This document shows positions 35,480 through 43,410 of a DNA stretch of 64,000 nucleotides, piece after piece. The notes below the pieces were generated by a model. The model had not been told where the DNA came from and made no database searches. It saw nothing but the letters and a program-made list of their open reading frames with translations. Source of the DNA: Burkholderia sp. S171 (lineage in GTDB: Bacteria; Pseudomonadota; Gammaproteobacteria; Burkholderiales; Burkholderiaceae). The translations under genes were made by a program, and so were the position numbers. The DNA is taken from contig NZ_LMUF01000052.1 in assembly GCF_009766085.1 (NCBI RefSeq), forward strand, positions 287,275 through 351,274, given 5' to 3'. Position 1 is the first letter of the stretch. Every line of letters starts with the position of its first letter.

Positions 35480-35962
35480 TTACGCTGCGGCGTCCTTCAG
35501 CTTCTTCAACGCACGTGCCTTGACACGCACGCTCGCCGGCTTCGCGTCGAACCAACGGTCTTCACCCGAGAACGGGTCCTTGCCGAAGCGCTTCTTCTTC
35601 GCCGGCACGACTTGCGCCGAAATCTTCAAGAGGCCCGACAACGTGAACTCGCCTGCGCCCTTCTTGTGAACCGCGCCGAGGATGGTGTCCTCGAGTGCCG
35701 ACAGGACGGCCTTCACTGCTTTCAGGTCGACAGTCGCGCGGTCCGACAGATGCGCGGCGAGCGATGCCTTCGTGAACGTGTCCTTGATCGGCGACAGCGT
35801 TGCCGTCGTCTTCACGGCTGCTTTCTTCGCCACAGTAGCCGGCGTCGATGCAGCCTTCTTGGCAGCGACCTTCTTGACGGGCGCTGCTGCAGTCTTCGTT
35901 GCAGCTTTGGGAGCAGCTTTGGTCGCAGCTTTCTTGGCAGCGGTTTTTGCGGAAGTCGGCAT
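35480..35962 (-). CDS. HU-type DNA-binding protein with histone H1-like N-terminal tail
   Basis: A 160-residue protein in two parts. Residues ~1-62 are a lysine/alanine/threonine/proline-rich tail with KAA/KAAP repeats, as in bacterial histone H1-like proteins. Residues ~63-160 are an HU/IHF domain (TKASLAAHLSDRATVDLKAVKAVLSALEDTILGAVHKKGAGEFTLSGLLKI) with a beta-arm and a C-terminal VRVKARALKKLKD. It should bind and compact DNA non-specifically; the tail adds charge-driven condensation. ATG 35962 has a perfect AGGAG eight bases upstream. Tailed HUs are known in Burkholderiales. Confidence 0.92.
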   Translation of the reverse strand: MPTSAKTAAKKAATKAAPKAATKTAAAPVKKVAAKKAASTPATVAKKAAVKTTATLSPIKDTFTKASLAAHLSDRATVDLKAVKAVLSALEDTILGAVHKKGAGEFTLSGLLKISAQVVPAKKKRFGKDPFSGEDRWFDAKPASVRVKARALKKLKDAAA

Positions 35963-36253
35963 GTTTCTCCTACCTGTTGAGGTCAGTGTTTTTAGAATAC
36001 GGTCGCTTGAATGCATCCGTATCAACGCCGGATTCTACAAGCGCCACTGAACTTCGTGCGAGTCTTTTTGTGTTTCTAACCCATTTTTTAAGGGGTTTTC
36101 GTTACGAGCGTCTGTTTTATGGCGATACGGATAGCTGCATGATCAACGGATAGTGATCCGATGCGATCCGAGCCAGGCGAACTTCGATGCACATCACCGC
36201 GTACGGGAGGCATCGCATGGATGCAACTGGATGCGGTGCGAAGTGAACAACCG

Positions 36254-36484
36254 CTAGCGTATTAGACAGGTCCTTGGAGAGCGCATGCGATGGAAATGCC
36301 AGACCAACCGCCGCAGCGTTCGGCCGTAGATAAACCCCGCGTTGACGTCGTCGAGCAGGATCAACGACGTCGCCGGGGTATTAAAACTTCGCGACACCTG
36401 CACGACCTGTGCGCGTCTTTCGGGCGACGCCAGCCCCAGATGCATTGAGACAACACGCCACGTCGCGCCGCTGCGATTGATCAT
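36254..36484 (-). pseudogene. Endonuclease/exonuclease/phosphatase family remnant
   Basis: A 76-codon open fragment reads WRVVSMHLGLASPERRAQVVQ, TPATSLILLDDVNAGFIYGRTLRRLVWHF and SPRTCL. This is the C-terminal part of an EEP-family hydrolase (YbhP-like), where the sequence is normally H-L-G-L...GD(F/W)N. Here the metal-binding GDFN has become LDDVN, and the N-terminal half is missing. It directly follows the phospholipase D remnant, reproducing the ybhP-clsB-type gene pair. Inactive by truncation. Confidence 0.6.
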
Positions 36485-37064
36485 GAGCTAACCTCACCCA
36501 TGCGACGGGAAGCGTTCGGCACTTTCACTTTTGCTCCTACATCGATCATGCGTTCATACAAGCGCAGCGCCTCAGGGTTGCGTTGCCGTCCACCTTCCGC
36601 CCCACCGATCAACATCGAGGAGACGGTGGAATTCAGACGCTCGAGCGTGCGGTGTTGCGCGGAGTCCTTGAGCAAAACAGCGATCGCTTCGTCATGCTGC
36701 GCCGGTCGCTGATCTCGCGTGCAACCGCTTACAGCTCGCAGCCGAGATGCTCGGCGAGACGCGCGTTGCACATTGACGCCGACGCGCGCTGAATGCGCGG
36801 ATTGCTCACGCGAGAATCTAAATGCGCAGCCGTTTTCGGATCGAAGCGACATCGTGCAGGAAGTCGTCGAGCGAGTCGGCGAAACAACGGCTGAAGCTTC
36901 GGGCGTGGGTTTCATGCGGTTGCCGATATCTCAGCCAAGGATGATCACCGAGCGCTGCGCACAGCACACGAAAATAATCGGAACCGTCGATCAACAAACT
37001 AAAACGATCAGCACGCCGAACGCTGCCAAATTGCAGCTCGGTTAAAAAACGCTTCGGCGCTCAT
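36481..37064 (-). pseudogene. Phospholipase D-like (cardiolipin synthase family) remnant
   Basis: Read on the minus strand from ATG 37064: MSAEAFFNRAAIWQRSA, then a frameshift into ADRFSLLIDGSDYFRVLCAAL, then FADSLDDFLHDVASIRKRLRI ending at a TAG. Further on come RLAEHLGCEL and HDEAIAVLLKDSAQHRTLERL in other frames. These pieces match the start, middle and C-terminal end of PLD-family phosphatidyltransferases, but both HKD catalytic motifs are absent, so large internal deletions and frameshifts have occurred. Recognition is by eye. Confidence 0.55.
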
Positions 37065-37237
37065 GCGACTGCCGCATTCGACCGGATTCTTAAACAGCCT
37101 CTGAGGCCGCAAGACCCGCTGAACGTAGGATCAGCGGTGCCGATGAAACACGGGTTCATACGACATTTTTTGCAAACCCCGTCTCCGATTGCGCGCCGTC
37201 CAACCACCCGCCGCACCGTACAGGAAACGATTCGACC

Positions 37238-37260
37238 ATCTGTACCGGTACTGTACAGAT
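37238..37260. promoter_or_regulatory. Inverted repeat upstream of lysE-type gene, probable operator
   Basis: ATCTGTAC-CGGTACT-GTACAGAT has 8-bp perfect arms; it also contains the direct repeat CTGTAC-N5-CTGTAC. It lies about 80 bp before the exporter start, where a repressor or MocR/GntR-type activator would bind. The regulator is not encoded next to it, though a MocR regulator lies 1 kb downstream. Confidence 0.55.
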
Positions 37261-37337
37261 CACATCTCATACACTGAGTCCAGCGAACACCTGCCAATCC
37301 AACTCAGCGCCTGCTTTCAGAAAACCCAGGAAACACC

Positions 37338-37961
37338 ATGCACCTCGACACTGCCGCCTTAATGACAGCTCTCCCGGCCGCGGTGCTGTTCGCGCTCGTC
37401 ACCACCATCACGCCCGGTCCAAACAACACCATGCTGCTCGCATCGGGGGTGAACTTCGGGTTGCGCCGCACGGTGCCGCACGTGCTCGGCATCAGCGTGG
37501 GCGTGGCCATCCTGATGGTCCTGGTCGGTCTCGGCGTGGGGCAGGCATTCGCGCGTTTTGCCTGGGCTTATACGCTTCTGGAAACGGTAAGCGTGGCGTA
37601 CCTGTTGTATCTCGCGTGGAAGATCGCAACCTCATCGACCATGCAGGTTCGCGACGGCGAGCGCCGGCCGATGCGGTTTATCGAAGCAGCCGCGTTTCAG
37701 TGGATCAATCCGAAGGCCTGGATGATGGTGCTGACCGCCGCGACCACGATCCATTTGCATTCGAGCTTTTCGCTGAATGCCGTCTTCATGGCGGTGGTGT
37801 TTATCGTGGTTGGATTGCCATGCATCACCATGTGGGCCGCATTCGGCACATCCATGCGGCGGCTTCTCACGCAACCGCGCTGGCTGCGGGCTTTCAACTG
37901 GACAATGGCTACGTTGCTCGTGTTGTCTTTGTATCCGATCATCGAGCGGGCGCTGGCGTGA
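37338..37961 (+). CDS. LysE/RhtB family amino acid exporter
   Basis: A 207-residue membrane protein with about six helices. The LysE-family signature TTITPGPNNTMLLASGVNFGLRRTVPHVLGISVG is at residues 22-55, and FQWINPKAWMMVLTAA lies in the middle. LysE/RhtB proteins export amino acids or their derivatives with proton exchange. GGAAA precedes ATG 37338, and an inverted-repeat operator lies upstream. It is monocistronic. The substrate is not predictable from sequence. Confidence 0.92.
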   Translation: MHLDTAALMTALPAAVLFALVTTITPGPNNTMLLASGVNFGLRRTVPHVLGISVGVAILMVLVGLGVGQAFARFAWAYTLLETVSVAYLLYLAWKIATSSTMQVRDGERRPMRFIEAAAFQWINPKAWMMVLTAATTIHLHSSFSLNAVFMAVVFIVVGLPCITMWAAFGTSMRRLLTQPRWLRAFNWTMATLLVLSLYPIIERALA

Positions 37962-38213
37962 TGACGCACTGATGGGTATGGCGTGACAGTGCAATCAGTG
38001 CTGCTGTCGTTGCATTGGCAGCGAGCTGATTTGGAGGTTCGAAGTTCAGATCCAGCCTATTTTTTCGTAGGCGGCGCATACTGGTCCATGCCTGCCGTCG
38101 CGCAAAATATGCAGCCTGATTGCAACTTTGGCCGTAAAAAGCGGCAAGAAATGCGCACACTCCGTTATCCGGGGGATCGACAGGCATGTACGAAGCTTGC
38201 TGCCCGATCAACT

Positions 38214-38466
38214 CGCGCCCTGTTGGCGCGTCTTTGAAATCTCCCAAGGAGTTACGCCATGTCTGGAGCAAACCGCCCGTCCGGTCCCGCAACACGCAAG
38301 TCCCTCGATCTCGCCGACCAAATTGAACGCGATGAACTCGAGAACCAATTGCCGGATGCGCTAAACCACGCCGACGATGACGACCTCGACGACGAACCCG
38401 ACACCGGCAAGCCCCGCCGATAACATTTCTCCTTCCTTCCCGCGCCCGTTGGCGCGTCTCCCAAGG
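38214..38466 (+). repeat. Repeated hairpin element flanking a small gene
   Basis: The element CGCGCC-(4-5 nt)-GGCGCGTCT...CTCCCAAGG occurs at 38214-38249 (with a 7-base insertion TTGAAAT before CTCCCAAGG) and at 38441-38466 without it. Each copy forms a 6-bp CGCGCC/GGCGCG hairpin. They flank the 54-residue gene at 38259-38423; the CCCAAGGAG of the first copy supplies that gene's ribosome-binding site. Confidence 0.55.
38259..38423 (+). CDS. Small acidic protein, function unknown
   Basis: A 54-residue protein with an excellent ribosome-binding site (AAGGAG, seven bases before ATG). It has a basic N-terminus (MSGANRPSGPATRKSLDLADQIERDELENQLPDAL, given here only as composition) and a very acidic tail, HADDDDLDDEPDTGKPRR. 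There are no cysteines or hydrophobic helix, so it is soluble and probably disordered. It ends 43 bases before a strong terminator, which supports real expression. No family recognised; similar short acidic proteins are common in Burkholderiales. Confidence 0.65.
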   Translation: MSGANRPSGPATRKSLDLADQIERDELENQLPDALNHADDDDLDDEPDTGKPRR

Positions 38467-38497
38467 CCGCACTTGCGCAACGCAGTGCGGCTTTTTT
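38466..38497 (+). terminator. Intrinsic terminator
   Basis: Stem GCCGCACT / AGTGCGGC with a 10-base loop and six T's, 43 bases after the small acidic-protein gene. Confidence 0.88.
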
Positions 38498-38668
38498 GTA
38501 CGTAAATCTTTTTGCGCCCTATTTTTCGATGTGAAGGGTTCCGGGCACGGCGGTTGCTCTAAGTTCGGTCGCTGCGGGACACAGCGGCATACGTAGAGCA
38601 GTCAAGGCGGCGAAGGCGTCAAGCCAGCACGCAAACCAATCCGATAATCGACCCCTTTGGAGGGCTTC

Positions 38669-38830
38669 ATGCTTCGATACGCTGTCATCTTTTTCATCAT
38701 CGCGATCATCGCGGCATTTTTTGGCTTCGGCGGTATCGCGAGTGGGGCAACCGAAATTGCGAAGATCCTGTTCTTCATCTTCATCGTGATCTTCCTGGCA
38801 ACGTTGTTGCTCGGCGTGTTTCGGCGATGA
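38669..38830 (+). CDS. DUF1328 family small membrane protein (YtjA-like)
   Basis: A 53-residue protein with two hydrophobic helices (LRYAVIFFIIAIIAAFFGFGGIA and AKILFFIFIVIFLATLLLGVF) joined by a GATEIAK turn, matching the DUF1328/YtjA family. These are small inner-membrane proteins of unknown function, often stress-linked. GGAGGG lies six bases before ATG 38669. A terminator follows at 38892. Too short to stand out among overlapping frames, but start, length and motif agree with the family. Confidence 0.88.
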   Translation: MLRYAVIFFIIAIIAAFFGFGGIASGATEIAKILFFIFIVIFLATLLLGVFRR

Positions 38831-38891
38831 AGCAGCAGGTCAGCGTTTGATTGCTTTGATCCAAGGCGCGAACGCTGGTTTGAACAGGACG

Positions 38892-38930
38892 AAAAGCCTC
38901 GCTTGAGCCTTGCTTCTCGCGAGGCTTTTT
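38892..38930. terminator. Convergent intrinsic terminator
   Basis: AAAAGCCTCGC / GCGAGGCTTTTT stem with a 17-base loop. It lies between the DUF1328 gene (plus) and the MocR gene (minus) and can serve both. Confidence 0.85.
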
Positions 38931-38946
38931 CATTTGGCGCGATGCT

Positions 38947-40356
38947 CTAGCGCCTCATCCACTTCTCAACAAACCCCCACAACGCATCGTCAGTGGAATA
39001 CGGCACGTTGAAGCGAAACCAGTTGCTCGCGGCATCGCCGGGACGGAAATACGAACCTGGCGCGAGCCAGATGCCATCTTCCAGCGCCTGCGTCGCGAGT
39101 TCGCTCGCTTGCTCGGGCTCAACCGGCAACCGCGCCCACACAAACAAACCGGCACGCGGCCGATGAAACGGCTCAACACCAAGCGCGTCCATCCGGTCCT
39201 CGACCTGCACGTGCGCGTCCTTGAGCTTTTCGGTGATCGATTCCACGTGACGCGCATAACGCCCCTCAGTCAGCACTTTCTCGACAATGCGTTCCGTCGC
39301 CGCCGATGAAGTCAGCCCCACGGCCATCTTTGTACGCGCCAGTTCGCGCAGCACGTCACGCTCGGCGACCACATAACCGCAGCGCAATCCCGGCGTGATT
39401 GTCTTCGAAAATCCGCCGACATATAGCACGCGATTCAAGCCTTCCATGGCCGCCAGAAGCGGCGCACCAGGCGGCGCGAGCTCGCGGTTCACATCGTCTT
39501 CCACGACCCACAGGCCATAGCGTTCCGCGATCTGCAACAAGCGAAACGCCGCCGCCATGCCGAAGGTCGCGCCGGTCGGGTTCTGCAGCGTCGTGTTGAG
39601 AAAGATGGCCTTGGGACTATGCTCGATCACCAGTTGCTCAAGCACGTCGTTATCGATACCCGCCGGGGTGCGCGGCACGCCTCGCACGACGAGGCCACCC
39701 AGTTGCAGGATCTGCAGCAGATTGCAGTAGCCCGGATCTTCCACAATGACCGTATCGCCGGGACGCAGTAACGTGCGCACAATCAGGTCGAGCGCCTGCG
39801 TAGCCCCGGCGGTCAGCAACACGTTTGTGGCCGGGTCGGCGGGCAAGCCATAGCGGTCCAGTTGCTCGGCAATCCGCTCGCGCAACGGCGCAAAACCGTA
39901 TGGATGCCCGTAGTCGGCCATGCGCGCCGCCGGCACGCGGCTGATCGAGCGCAACGCGTGATGCAGCCCGCTTTCATTGACCCATTCGTTGGGCAGCCAG
40001 CCACAGCCGGCCTTGATCGGCACGGAGTGGTCGGCGAAGACATCGGACAGAAGCCAGGTCGCGGTGAGGCTCGGCGGCTGCCATGCCACGGCGCGCTTGT
40101 GGGCCGCCGGCGCCCGCGCCGCCACCCGGTATCCCGAGCCGCGACGCGCGATCACGAGGCCCATCGACACAAGGCGCCCATACGCTTCCGTTACCGTGAA
40201 GGTACTCAGCCGCTCCGCCTGCGCGAGCTGGCGCACCGAAGGCAGCAACGCGCCGGCGCGCAGCGCCTGTTGTTCGATGGCCCCGGAAAACGCCCGCACC
40301 AGTTGTTCGACGAGCGTCGCTTGCGCGCGCTCACGGTCCAGTTGAAGTTCGATCAT
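38947..40356 (-). CDS. MocR-type PLP-dependent transcriptional regulator
   Basis: A 469-residue protein with an N-terminal GntR winged helix (about 10-75; LLPSVRQLAQAERLSTFTVTEAYGRLVSMGLV) joined to a fold-type I aminotransferase domain (about 110-465). The PLP lysine sits in VGGFSKTITPGLRCGY. MocR regulators use PLP as sensor or cofactor and usually control vitamin B6, GABA, taurine or beta-alanine genes. It is divergent from an omega-amino-acid transaminase gene with 159 bases between starts, the usual arrangement for a regulator and its target. Likely an activator of that transaminase and perhaps autoregulated. Confidence 0.93.
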   Translation of the reverse strand: MIELQLDRERAQATLVEQLVRAFSGAIEQQALRAGALLPSVRQLAQAERLSTFTVTEAYGRLVSMGLVIARRGSGYRVAARAPAAHKRAVAWQPPSLTATWLLSDVFADHSVPIKAGCGWLPNEWVNESGLHHALRSISRVPAARMADYGHPYGFAPLRERIAEQLDRYGLPADPATNVLLTAGATQALDLIVRTLLRPGDTVIVEDPGYCNLLQILQLGGLVVRGVPRTPAGIDNDVLEQLVIEHSPKAIFLNTTLQNPTGATFGMAAAFRLLQIAERYGLWVVEDDVNRELAPPGAPLLAAMEGLNRVLYVGGFSKTITPGLRCGYVVAERDVLRELARTKMAVGLTSSAATERIVEKVLTEGRYARHVESITEKLKDAHVQVEDRMDALGVEPFHRPRAGLFVWARLPVEPEQASELATQALEDGIWLAPGSYFRPGDAASNWFRFNVPYSTDDALWGFVEKWMRR

Positions 40357-40407
40357 GAGTCGGCAGAAGGGGATGATGAAAGTGAATCATCCAGGTAGAT
40401 GACCAAT

Positions 40408-40458
40408 ACAGTTTGCACCATTTTGCCAGCACAGTTCTCTCCGCGACAGGACAACTGT
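40408..40458. promoter_or_regulatory. Candidate MocR binding region
   Basis: In the divergent spacer ACAGTT occurs at 40408-40413 and 40431-40436 (23 bp apart), and an inverted GACAG-GACAA-CTGTC lies at 40445-40459. Direct repeats about two helical turns apart are typical of MocR/GabR operators. Assignment is by position and pattern only. Confidence 0.4.
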
Positions 40459-40515
40459 CTATGCCGCAGGTTTTTATCGAGGACTACATTGCGTGTTCTA
40501 ACAGGAGATTCCCCC

Positions 40516-41844
40516 ATGACTTCGCGCCCCGTCATCGACGACCTCTCGTCGTTCTGGATGCCCTTCACCGCCAACCGGCAGTTCAAAGCTGCACCGCGCA
40601 TGATCGAGGGCGCCAAGGGCATGTACTACCGCGCGAGCGATGGCCGCCAGATTCTGGACGGCTGTGCCGGCCTGTGGTGCGTGAACGCGGGCCACTGCCG
40701 CGATGAAATCGTTACCGCGATCCAGCAGCAAGCCGCGACGCTCGACTTCGCGCCGACCTTTCAGATGGGCCATCCGCTCGCATTCGAAGCAGCCACGAAG
40801 GTGGCCGCGATCATGCCGGAAGGCCTCGACCGCATCTTCTTTACGAACTCCGGCTCCGAATCCGTCGATACCGCGCTGAAAATCGCCCTCGCCTATCACC
40901 GTGCACGCGGCGAAGGCCAGCGCACGAAGCTGATCGGCCGTGAGCGCGGGTATCACGGCGTGGGTTTCGGCGGCATCTCGGTCGGCGGCATTGGGCCGAA
41001 TCGCAAGACGTTTTCAGGCGGGTTGCTGCCGAACGTCGATCATCTGTCGCATACGCACGCGCCTGAGCACAACGCGTTCTCGAAGGGGCAGCCGGCGTGG
41101 GGCGCGCATCTCGCCGATGAACTCGAACGTATCGTCGCGCTGCACGATGCATCGACTATCGCCGCTGTGATCGTGGAGCCGCTGGCGGGTTCGACGGGCG
41201 TACTCGTGCCACCGCAGGGTTATCTGCAAAAGCTGCGCGAGATCTGCACGAAGCACGGCATCCTGCTGATTTTCGATGAAGTCATCACGGGCTTCGGCCG
41301 GCTCGGCAAAGCGACGGCAGCAGAGTATTTCGGCGTGACGCCGGACCTGATGACGCTGGCAAAGGCAATCAACAACGCCGCGATTCCGATGGGCGCCGTG
41401 GCTGCGCATCGCAACGTGCATGACACGATCGTCAACGCGGGTGCGGTGAACGGCATCGAGCTGTTCCACGGCTATACGTATTCGGCGCACCCCATGGCCG
41501 CCGCGGCCGCGATCGCCACGCTCGACCTGTATGCACGCGAGCAACTGTTTGAGCGGGCTGCATCGAAGGCACCGAAGTTCGAAGCAGCCGCTCATGCGTT
41601 GCGCGATGCGCCTCACGTGAAGGACGTGCGCAATCTCGGCATGGTGGCGGGCATCGAACTCGAATCGCGTGCCGGTGCGCCGGGTGCGCGTGCCTACGAA
41701 GCGTTCGTGAAATGCTTCGAAGCAGGCGTTCTGGTGCGCTATACAAGCGATATTCTTGCGTTCTCACCGCCGCTGATCATCGAAGATGACCAGATCGAGC
41801 AGATTTTCAGCACGGTTCGCAAGGTGCTCGAAACGGTGAAATAA
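40516..41844 (+). CDS. Omega-amino acid:pyruvate transaminase (class III)
   Basis: A 442-residue class-III aminotransferase: FWMPFTANRQFKAAPRMIEGAKGMYY, FTNSGSESVDTALKIA (phosphate cup), ERGYHGVGFGGISVGG, LLIFDEVITGFGRLG (PLP Asp) and TLAKAINNAAIPMGAV (Schiff-base Lys in LAKAINN). The N-terminal motif and length match beta-alanine/omega-amino acid:pyruvate transaminases, which convert beta-alanine to malonate semialdehyde. ATG 40516 is preceded by AGGAGA; an in-frame upstream extension is unsupported. The partner semialdehyde dehydrogenase (mmsA) is not adjacent. Likely MocR-controlled. Confidence 0.93.
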   Translation: MTSRPVIDDLSSFWMPFTANRQFKAAPRMIEGAKGMYYRASDGRQILDGCAGLWCVNAGHCRDEIVTAIQQQAATLDFAPTFQMGHPLAFEAATKVAAIMPEGLDRIFFTNSGSESVDTALKIALAYHRARGEGQRTKLIGRERGYHGVGFGGISVGGIGPNRKTFSGGLLPNVDHLSHTHAPEHNAFSKGQPAWGAHLADELERIVALHDASTIAAVIVEPLAGSTGVLVPPQGYLQKLREICTKHGILLIFDEVITGFGRLGKATAAEYFGVTPDLMTLAKAINNAAIPMGAVAAHRNVHDTIVNAGAVNGIELFHGYTYSAHPMAAAAAIATLDLYAREQLFERAASKAPKFEAAAHALRDAPHVKDVRNLGMVAGIELESRAGAPGARAYEAFVKCFEAGVLVRYTSDILAFSPPLIIEDDQIEQIFSTVRKVLETVK

Positions 41845-41909
41845 CGCGGGTTCGACAGCCGTTTGCCGTCAATGGCGTAAGCGGCATACGAGCCGTACTT
41901 GCACGCATC

Positions 41910-41944
41910 AAGGCCGTTCCAGTTGAGCCGGAACGGCCTTTTTT
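41910..41944. terminator. Intrinsic terminator after the transaminase gene
   Basis: AAGGCCGTTCC / GGAACGGCCTT, 11-bp stem, 9-base loop, six T's in total. It is placed between convergent genes. Confidence 0.92.
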
Positions 41945-41975
41945 CATGCGGCGCTGAAAATGCACGAACCGCACG

Positions 41976-42470
41976 CTAGCGCGCGTGCCGCGCCGCACCC
42001 GCCTTCGACGCCGCCTTGCGGCGCGTCTGCCAGCCCTTCTTGGCGGAAGCCGAACGATCCGCGGCAGAACGCCGGCTTGCGCTCGCGTGCGCCTGCTTCG
42101 ACAGCGACTTGGGCGAGGCGGCCTTGGTGCTCTCGCGTTTGAGCACCCGCGTGGACGTCGCGGAACGTTTCGACTTCGATTCAGTGCTCGCGCTGCGTTG
42201 GGTCTTGTGCTGACCAGCCTGCGTATCCTTCGCCGCTTTCTTGCGGGTTTCAGCGGAAGCCGCGCCCTTCTTCGGCGCCTTCAGGCCCACTCCCGACCTG
42301 CGCGCCTCCGACAACCCGATAGCGATGGCCTGCTTCGCGGACTTCGCACCGTGCTTGCCTTCGCGCACGTGATCGATCTGCTCCTTCACGAACGCACCGG
42401 CCTGGGTACTGGACGACTTCCCCGCGCGTTTGGCCGCGTGGGCACGTTCGATGGTTTTCTTCTCAGGCAT
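41976..42470 (-). CDS. DUF6496 family basic protein
   Basis: A 164-residue, Lys/Ala/Ser-rich protein. The conserved core is FVKEQIDHVREGKHGAKSAKQAIAIGLSEARRSGV (about residues 27-63), the DUF6496 domain often mislabelled plasmid stabilisation protein. The rest is a low-complexity, histone-like tail (KKAAKD, SKSKRSATSTR, KGWQTRRKAASKAG). It probably binds nucleic acid, but no function is established. GGAG is found nine bases before ATG 42470. It is the second lysine/alanine-rich basic protein in the window after HU. Confidence 0.85.
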   Translation of the reverse strand: MPEKKTIERAHAAKRAGKSSSTQAGAFVKEQIDHVREGKHGAKSAKQAIAIGLSEARRSGVGLKAPKKGAASAETRKKAAKDTQAGQHKTQRSASTESKSKRSATSTRVLKRESTKAASPKSLSKQAHASASRRSAADRSASAKKGWQTRRKAASKAGAARHAR

Positions 42471-42559
42471 GGTGACACTCCTTTGAGAGAACGGCGTTGG
42501 ACTAGCACTAGCCGATGCCGCAACACCCGTGCCATATCACGCTGTTCGGAGCGCCAAGC

Positions 42560-43279
42560 CTAAGCGGCCTTCTCCACGCATCGCTCATCCACGCCGAGCT
42601 GCTCTCTAAGCCCTGCCCATCCCTTCGGCGTCACCTGCACGGCCCGGGAGTTTTTCAAGCGGCGTATCCATCCCTTCGCACAAAGCTGCGTCATGAACGC
42701 GACGCCCAACGGCCCGGCCAGATGATGCCGCCGCTCCGTCCAGTCGAGACACTGCCGGGCGAGTCCGCGCCGGGTCGGCTTCAGCCCGGCCATGTCCAGA
42801 CCCAGGCTGTTAAACCATTCGATGCCGGCCGGCGTTATATCGAATTGCTTGTCGTCGGTTGCAACAACCAGCGCGCGATCCTGCAACGCCTGCGTCACAG
42901 CCACACCCAGGCCGCCCGCGAGATGGTCATAGCAGCAGCGTGCGAACTGCAGGTCACGCGCTTCCCTGCTGCGCGGCATGCGGCGCACGGTGCCGCCCGA
43001 TGGAACCGGCGCGATCGATGCAAGATTTTCCAGCGCCAACGCAACGTGCGATCCGGCCAGACGGTAGTACCGATGCCGCCCCTGCGTTTCCACCAGCAAC
43101 AACCCGCCAGCCAGCAGCTTCGCGAGATGCGAGCTTGCCGTCTGAGCGGTCACGCCGGCCGCGTAGGCGAGTTCGCCCGCCGGGCGTGCGCGTCCGTCAG
43201 CGAGCGCCATGAGCATGGTGGCGCGAGTGCGGTCTGCAATCAGGAAAGCGGCCGAAGAGACTGCGGGATGAGGGCACAT
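42560..43279 (-). CDS. ArsR-type winged-helix transcriptional regulator
   Basis: A 239-residue protein with an ArsR/SmtB winged helix at about 10-85 (FLIADRTRATMLMALADGRARPAGELAYAAGVTAQTASSHLAKLLAGGLLLVETQGRHRYYRLAG, quoted in part as family hallmark). A longer C-terminal half with Cys-Cys (FARCCYDHLAGGLGVAV) and a DUF-like winged segment follows. The usual ArsR metal-site CxC in helix 3 is absent (TAQTASSHL), so it is not a classic arsenic/zinc sensor. It is divergent from a DHA2 drug exporter, which it most likely represses. GGAG lies upstream. Confidence 0.88.
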   Translation of the reverse strand: MCPHPAVSSAAFLIADRTRATMLMALADGRARPAGELAYAAGVTAQTASSHLAKLLAGGLLLVETQGRHRYYRLAGSHVALALENLASIAPVPSGGTVRRMPRSREARDLQFARCCYDHLAGGLGVAVTQALQDRALVVATDDKQFDITPAGIEWFNSLGLDMAGLKPTRRGLARQCLDWTERRHHLAGPLGVAFMTQLCAKGWIRRLKNSRAVQVTPKGWAGLREQLGVDERCVEKAA

Positions 43280-43410
43280 GGAGGATCTCCGCTGGGGACC
43301 TCGTCATGATAGTCCGGCCGCCTGTCCGCATGCTTCGATACGCGTCGAAGCTTGTGGCACGACAACATCCCTACACTGAACTTCCCGTCTTGCTCTCGAA
43401 AAAACTCCCC

